Below are positions 58,300 through 64,000 of a stretch of 64,000 bases of DNA, piece after piece (within the stretch, counting starts at the first letter, position 1; each line of letters starts with the position of its first letter). The notes under the pieces were generated by a model, which saw only the letters and a program-made list of their open reading frames with translations, searched no databases and had not been told where the DNA came from. The DNA is from Phragmites australis. Its lineage: Eukaryota > Streptophyta > Magnoliopsida > Poales > Poaceae. The translations under genes and the position numbers were made by a program. The stretch lies in the NCBI RefSeq assembly GCF_958298935.1, contig NC_084940.1, forward strand, positions 6,292,001 through 6,356,000. Reading direction: 5' to 3'.

Positions 58300-58954
58300 T
58301 GTCAAGACCACGGCCTCATCACATGATCATTGCGAGGCTCGTGCGACCAGCCCTTGGTCGCAAAGCAAAATCCTGCAATCATGCTGGTCGCAGAGCAGCT
58401 ACTTACATAACCAGTCAAGTCTCATTTAATACTGTCAACTCGAGTATTTTTCTTCCCTAGGCACTCGCTTTCATCGAGGCATGATCGTGGGGCGGTATGG
58501 TGTTGCAGTGACCCATCATGTAACATTTAATGCCGCGGGATGGTCTGACGGGTGAGCGTGACGACGTTCGTTGATGGTACAGGGCGTGCAGGATGACCAT
58601 AGCGGGGTTGGTGTGCTTACCCACCATCATGATGAGCTAGGAATAGCTAAGCTTCGTCATGTGTAAGTCTATTACCTGTTTTGGCACGATCCATTTGTAT
58701 AAACATCTTTTCCCTGAGTATATAAAGAGGTGAAGACCCTGTTTGTATGGAGAAGAGAATATACTTTGTAACAAGTTCACCTAACTCATAAGACAATACA
58801 TATGATATAGGGCTATTATTCTACGGGAGGTATGAACCTGGATAAATTCATGTGTTTCTAGGTCCAGTTCAATATATATCCACTAGAAACGTAGATCAAC
58901 ACGCACATCATCCGGTATACTCTTGATTTATTGTCTGGGATCATCCCCCGACAT
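58300..58954 (+). mobile_element. Gypsy-type LTR (solo or partial)
   Basis: Contains GAGTATATAAAGAGG (about 58716-58730), CTCATAAGACAATACATATG, GAACCTGGATAAATTC and a CCCCCGACA 3' terminus at 58954. This matches 8795-9500 read on the other strand. No primer-binding site follows the CGACA end, which favours a solo LTR or a broken element. It lies in the opposite direction to the gag-like remnant, so the two need not belong together. The left border is uncertain. Confidence 0.5.
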
Positions 58955-60470
58955 AAGATCTCGTATGATTATATTTTGATGAGAAACTAAATATATGATG
59001 AAAAAGTCTCATAAAATTTTGACTAACCATTTTCAAGTTATATCCGTTTAACTAAACAAGAAATTGATCATCATATCATGCTACCAAATAAAAAATTAAA
59101 GAAATTGAATCACCATATCATACTACCAAATAAAAAATTAAATCAACATATCTAACAAAAATACGAACGATCATATTCCATCTAACTTTATGTTTTAACC
59201 AAACTCACCTTGATGTGTGCACAGGAGCGTAGCCACCGCCTCACCACGCTGTGCACCTTGCCTGCCACGCCTCGGCACACCCGCGCGCAGCGGCTCAGGG
59301 GAGCACGCATCTACTGTGTCTAGCAAGCTCATGGTGCTACAGCTACCAAGCCATCTCGCAAGAAAAATCTATTGCTGCCGTGTGCCATCCCAAACGTAAC
59401 AGTGGAAATCTCCATTGCTGGGGCATTACCTTCGGCACCTTCGAAGCAAAATGAGGCCAAGTGAAGTGACGAATCTAGTTTCTCGTCCTGTGATCCACTT
59501 TCGTCTTGACCATGTGTGGTATGACCTAGAGAAAGCACCAGTGGCACTGGGCAACAGATAAGCATCCATGTTATTAGGGATTAAAATTTCACTAATAGGT
59601 AAATATCTAATTTTAAAATTTTCTTTCACTCATATGTAGAATCAACAGAGCAGAGAATGAAAAATGAGAAATTTTGTGAAATTTTATAAATTTTGGACTT
59701 TTCGCTGGTGAACGAATTTTTTGTAAAATGAAATTGAAATCTCTGATCTATACATTCCTAGTTGGATCGTGCTTTGACAAGGAAAATGAACAAATATCAA
59801 TGCACACAGACTTCTGAGCTGAAAAGGGGTCCAAGAAAGTTCACTGATTTCTGGACGATTCATCTCTGTTCGGCAAAAGGAGAACGGGGGCCAGCCAACC
59901 GGCCAACAACAAAAGGCAAAGTCACCGACCAAAGAGCAAAGAAGGCGGATTTGACTCATATCCTACTGGGAATCCACGAGCGGGTGCCAATAATATACCA
60001 TCAGCTGCAAAAAGTAGGTGAATGCAGTGTGAGTTCTTCACGAAAAAGAGCCAACTTTCTGAATCCTTTTCACAGTTTAGTGGGCTAACTTTGCAGCACT
60101 TGCATCTTATTTGGCACATATGTGTAGGATCTTTTCTCCTGGCAACCACTGATCGATATGTGCATTCTCCAAAGAACACACCCTCAAACACCACTAAACG
60201 AATTACGTGATGTTTATCCGGATCGTACTATAAGGAGTATTAAACATCGTAGGATCTAGGTGATTCATTTACATTCAAAGGAGATCAGAAGAAGCTGAAA
60301 AGGCTAATTCCAAGATTTGCTTCTCTGAAATCCTGCTCCTTGCCCTTAGTGTCCACACTGAGTATTATGACTCGGATTTGCTCCTCATGTTCCCTTTTCC
60401 TTCCTCCTCTTTTGCCATCCGAGATAACTTTCTCCCTCCTTTGGAAGAAAGGAAACCATGAGCAATGCCT
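58955..60470. other. Gene-free stretch and 5' flank of the annexin gene
   Basis: Short open frames on both strands, none recognisable. Confidence 0.4.
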
Positions 60471-60473
60471 GAT

Positions 60474-60482
60474 ATTTATATA
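60474..60482 (+). promoter_or_regulatory. TATA box of the annexin gene
   Basis: TTTATATAG lies about 65-70 bases upstream of the ATG at 60547, leaving a short leader of about 35-40 bases. Confidence 0.65.
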
Positions 60483-60546
60483 GCCGCGTATTCGCTGGCC
60501 AATCTAACCGAGTTCTCTGCATCGAACACTTCAGCATCCGGCAACC

Positions 60547-61883
60547 ATGGCCTCTCAGCCTCCTGTCACTACGGGCTTTGAAGAGGAGTGCAGAGAGATC
60601 CACGACGCGTGCAGCCAACCCCGACGCTTGGGCCTCCTCCTGGCTCCCCGGAGCCCGTCCGAGAGACAGCAGATCAGGGCGGCTTACCGTGCAACGTTCG
60701 GCGAGGACCTCGCCGAACGGCTGCACGAGACCCTCGTGGCCAACCAGGAGGATGAGGTGAGCACAGGGGCAGAGCGACTCCGCTTCACTTGAGCCTTCAC
60801 GGTGAGTCCTCACCATGAGTGTTTCCTTACCATGAGTGTTTCTTCGTCCAGCTCTGCAAGCTGCTCTACCTGTGGACGCTCGAGCCAGCGGAGAGAGACG
60901 CGATCATGGTGCGGGAGGCGGTAGAGGGCGGCATGACTGCGGCCGGCCACCGGGCCCTGGTCGAGGTCTTCACGCGGCGGAAGCAGAACCAGCTCTTCTT
61001 TACCAAGCAGGCGTACCTGGCCAAGTTCAGGAGGAACCTGGAGCAGGACATGGCCACCGAGCCGTCTCATCCGTACCAGAGGGCATGTACCCCTGCTTCT
61101 CATTGTTCTTCAGTTTTCTACTGTGAAGTGTGAACTCACTTCTGACACTGTCGTTCTGTTGATGATCTGAGCAGCTGTTGGTAGCTCTTGCGGCCTCCCG
61201 CAAGTCGCACCACGATGAGCTCAGCCAGCACATTGCGAAATGCGACGCGAGGAGGCTGTACGATGCGAAGAACGGCAGCGCCGGATCGGGCGTCGACGAG
61301 GCTGTGATCCTTGAGATGTTCAGCAAGAGGAGCATCCCACAGCTCAGGCTGGCGTTATGCAGCTACAAACACATATATGGGCATGATTACACCAAGGCAA
61401 GCAAACCCAACGACCTGATGGCATCCCTTTCATACAACCTTACTAATGACTCTGTTCTTAGGCTGTTATGCAACATTGTGTCTATGCAGGCACTGAAGAT
61501 GAATGGGTCTGGTGAGTTTGGAGAATCTCTGAGAGTTGTTGTCAGGTGCATCTACAGTCCCTCCAAGTATTACTCCAAGGTGACACAAAACCCTTTGTTC
61601 AGTATCAAAGCAGGCAGTATCAAAACATATGTGGTCTGACTCAATCATCTGTTCTTGGTCTTTTCAGTTACTGCAAAGAAGTATGCAATGTGCAGCAACC
61701 GATAAAAGGTTGGTTACAAGGGCTATCTTGGGCAGCGACGACGTCGGTATGGACGAGATCAAATCAGAGTTCAAGAGTAGTTATGGAAGGAACCTTGCAG
61801 ACTTCGTCCTTGAAAGCTTGCCTGCGAGTGATTACAGAGATTTTCTTGTGGCTGTGGCAGGAGGATCAGTGGCCTCACGTTGA
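60547..61883 (+). CDS. Annexin (plant annexin D4/D8-type), five exons, two GC-AG introns
   Basis: Exons 60547-60756, 60852-61082, 61175-61396, 61490-61579 and 61668-61883 join in frame to 322 residues, the usual annexin size. Four annexin repeats are visible, for example in HPYQRLLVALAASRKSHHDE (third repeat entry) and the fourth-repeat core GMDEIKSEFKSSYGRNLADF. The canonical GxGT type II calcium loop is absent from repeat 1 (GFEEECREIHDACSQPRRLG) and weak elsewhere, so calcium binding may be reduced; this resembles the divergent D4/D8 subgroup. Annexins bind acidic phospholipids and act in membrane traffic and stress signalling. Introns 2 (61083-61174) and 3 (61397-61489) begin GC, not GT; no GT donor restores the annexin frame at either site. 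The first ATG after the TATA box is used. Confidence 0.9.
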
Positions 61884-62090
61884 AAGTAGAGAAATCCTTG
61901 ACTTGTCAATGGAATAAAATTCTATAGTAAGTTGAACAACAGTCGCATGTCATACGAACCTGGGATTTTAGGTTATAAGATGCTACCAGTTTGATTACAA
62001 AATTGTTATTTCCTGACACATGATGGGAAAATTATCCGATCTCATATACAATAAGTAGAACATAAAATTAAGTTATTGCACAAATGTCAT
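61884..62090. other. Intergenic, between convergent annexin and p24-like ends
   Basis: About 200 bases between two genes whose 3' ends face each other. Annexin polyadenylation signals such as AATAAAAT (61913-61920) lie here. Confidence 0.6.
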
Positions 62091-62708
62091 TTATATGAGC
62101 TTCTTCTTTCGGAAGTACTCCTGTAGATGCCATATCTGCAAAACAGAGACTAAATGCAAACAATAAGAGCCATCATGCTCAACCACATGATCGTAGCATT
62201 TGTCTTCTCATTGACATCGCTCATGTTAGCTTCTCTGCATCGAGAGCAATTTTGTTAGATAAACTGGGTACGGCCTAAGGTATCAGTCAGGTACACGAAT
62301 GACCAACACATCGAGCTAGAAAAGGAAGTGGGTGCACTAACTTGGATCTGAACAGGAGAAGGTTTTCATGGATTGCTTGGACAGATGTTTCAAGCTTGAC
62401 CAACTCGAGCTCAACTCCCTGGTTATGGAAGTCAATGTTATTCAAAAGGGAGATAAAATAAAACAACAAATAAACACTACATATCCATGTACTTAACCTC
62501 AATCTTTTCCTTTCTAGTGACAAAATCCCAATCTTTGGCAGCAATCCCAATTTTCCACTCAAGATTTAGTTTCACCGCTAACCCCCTGTCCTCTCCATCA
62601 ACCGAGAAGCAAGCTAGGTAGTTTCCTGCTTCAGCCTGTGGTGAATGCAAACTGGTCCATTGAAACCTTTTGTTTCTTATGCACAATGTCTCCAAAAGGG
62701 GATGTAAC
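62091..62708 (-). pseudogene. p24 (emp24/TMED delta-type) cargo receptor, 3' part with two frameshifts
   Basis: Three exons on the minus strand: 62708-62498, 62418-62342 and 62234-62091, all with good GT-AG borders. Read through the frameshifts they give the end of the GOLD domain (VTSPFGDIVHKK; AEAGNYLACFSVDGEDRG), the linker WKIGIAAKDWDFVTRKEKIE, the coiled coil ELELVKLETSVQAIHENLL, a membrane segment (WLSMMALIVCI) and a C-terminal YFRKKKLI, the COPI-binding dilysine tail. An extra G at about 62635 creates an early TGA (62631-62633). A one-base loss near 62150 creates TAG (62150-62152) just before the dilysine tail. The 5' exon is not found in the remaining 1.3 kb and may lie beyond the window. 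p24 proteins cycle between ER and Golgi as cargo adaptors. Two indels in otherwise well kept exons suggest a young pseudogene; assembly error is the alternative. Confidence 0.85.
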
Positions 62709-63403
62709 CTGCAAAAATAATGCCCTCAGGAATTTAAGCAAGTTGGCAGAATAGGAAAAATCGAAAATGAAATAATGTGCTATCATAAATCCCCATTTCC
62801 CTTCTCAGTAAAAATGTAAAGAGCCTATGTTTTCAATAAAGTGAAAAGGAAAAAAAAAAAGATTTACGTTCTACTGCTACCATGTGCAAATAGGATGGAA
62901 GCTTATACACATGAAATTGCTGGAATGCACACCCCATCTGGCCTTCTTCACAAGTGAACAAATAGGCTATCATGAATGCAAATGGGAAACTAATTTGCAG
63001 ATACACATAACAATAAAAGGGTTGATTTCACACACCCCTGACTCATAATCATGAATTGGTCCAACAAAATGTTGTCTATTCGTAAATTATCTCTATTTGC
63101 AGGTCTCAGTATCCCTAAGTGACGCATCAATAACATGTTATTGGAACAACATGTTACAATCTTCATGAGTGAACGGTTAGAACTAACAATGAAATAGAGA
63201 TACTTTCGATGTACCAAATATAATACAAGGTATAAATTTTATCTCTATATAGAACAAAAAATAGGGAGGGCACACGGACAAAAAGGAATCATCAATGCGT
63301 CCTATTTTAAGTACTATTCTGTTCATTGTTCAAATGTAAACGGTGATAAAGAGCCCTAACATAAAGTAAATAACTACTCTTCCTACAGTCAATCCTTGAT
63401 CAT
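62709..63403. other. Gene-free stretch (possible intron of the p24-like gene)
   Basis: AT-rich; I looked for an upstream p24 exon (the conserved KCxxEE region) on the minus strand and did not see one. Confidence 0.4.
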
Positions 63404-63941
63404 ATCAATGTCAGGATTGTACCGCAGTATATAGGGGCCATATGCAAAATTAAAATTACACTATCAGAAAAGAAGACATCTTTTCTCGAATACAATTGTA
63501 TGTGTACCGTTAAAAACAGAATTAATGTTATATGTGGTCAATATTTATAATAAAAGAGGAATATTTGAGAAATTCATAAAAATATAATAATGTCCAATCT
63601 AGAAGAGTTGTGGTTTGTGAAGAGTCTATTTATATTCTATATGCTATACAATAGTATCCAATTTAAATAGGTGATGAAAATTCAGTTACACCTAAAGGCT
63701 AAAACATGCTTAGTACTAGTAGTATAGTTATATCTAATCTTCGCACGAAAATTCATGAGACGTAGCTGTTCGCAGTGAGATGAATGATCAAATTAATGGG
63801 TTGCTGACCTAATTAATAACTTAAACTTATAGAAATTAACTTTAGTAAGGTAGGATTGATGGCTACATGAGGCCCTTGCAGGGTGGGGGCCCTGTGCGAT
63901 CACCCACCCTGCACATGCTAATCGACGGCCCTGATCAATGT
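63404..63941. mobile_element. hAT MITE (522 bp), same family as 57354-57733
   Basis: Element 63412-63933 begins CAGGATTGTACCGCAG and ends ATCGACGGCCCTG. It has GGGGGCCCTGTGCGATCACC near its right end, like the GCACAGGGCCCCC blocks of the other copy. An 8-base perfect duplication ATCAATGT flanks it (63404-63411, 63934-63941). No coding capacity. Confidence 0.85.
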
Positions 63942-64000
63942 TTATGAATGTAGCGACACATTTTATCAAGAAGAATGATAAAATGATTATTTTTCTGTGC

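Noticed and set aside
60852..61133. Annexin exon 2 reading on to 61133 without splicing
   Set aside because: It ends in an unrelated tail and drops repeats 3 and 4; splicing at the GC donor restores the annexin frame.

Overview
This window is nuclear DNA from a grass (Poaceae or a very close relative). I infer this from three things. The coding sequence is split by short spliceosomal introns, and its first exons are very GC-rich. The gene set is plant-specific: a chloroplast thylakoidal processing peptidase, a plant-type NUP58 and a plant annexin. The spaces between genes are filled with transposon families typical of grasses (Mutator-like, hAT, Stowaway-like, L1-type LINE, gypsy and short LTR elements). 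The species cannot be fixed from sequence alone. I found no rRNA, tRNA or CRISPR array.

Layout. 1-3300: decayed Mutator-like transposase, a GRF zinc-finger pseudogene and a palindromic GC-rich array. 3500-13200: gene-poor and repeat-rich, with a Stowaway-like MITE, copy A of a 1.1-1.2 kb hAT-like family, a gypsy LTR remnant and an AT-rich Helitron-like repeat. 13290-14895: three-exon MORN-repeat membrane protein gene (+). 15000-19080: little recognisable. 19080-20280: hAT-like copy B. 20860-21337: inverted second copy of the AT-rich repeat. 21355-29373: an L1-type LINE (-) with 17-bp target-site duplications, itself interrupted by hAT-like copy C. 31908-37923: a PLP aminotransferase gene (-) whose 4.6 kb first intron carries a complete 2.3 kb non-autonomous LTR retrotransposon. 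39670-44000: MITE plus a tandemly duplicated gene fragment I do not recognise. 45068-48587: NUP58 (+), six exons. 50685-51029: MITE. 51809-53729: thylakoidal processing peptidase (+), six exons. 55600-58954: gypsy-type gag remnant and an LTR, with a hAT MITE. 60547-61883: annexin (+), five exons with two GC-AG introns. 62091-62708: 3' part of a p24/emp24-family gene (-) with two frameshifts. 63412-63933: a second hAT MITE of the same family.

The five intact genes are unrelated housekeeping or signalling genes and show no operon-like organisation. Exon joins were worked out by hand; all keep frame and give complete proteins of 402 (MORN), 437 or 456 (aminotransferase), 475 (NUP58), 392 (peptidase) and 322 (annexin) residues. 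I see no new multi-gene system. The most interesting points are the nested insertion history at 20.8-29.4 kb, the hAT-like family with CGGTAACCG-type subterminal arrays, the small LTR element inside the aminotransferase intron, and the paired GC-AG introns of the annexin.
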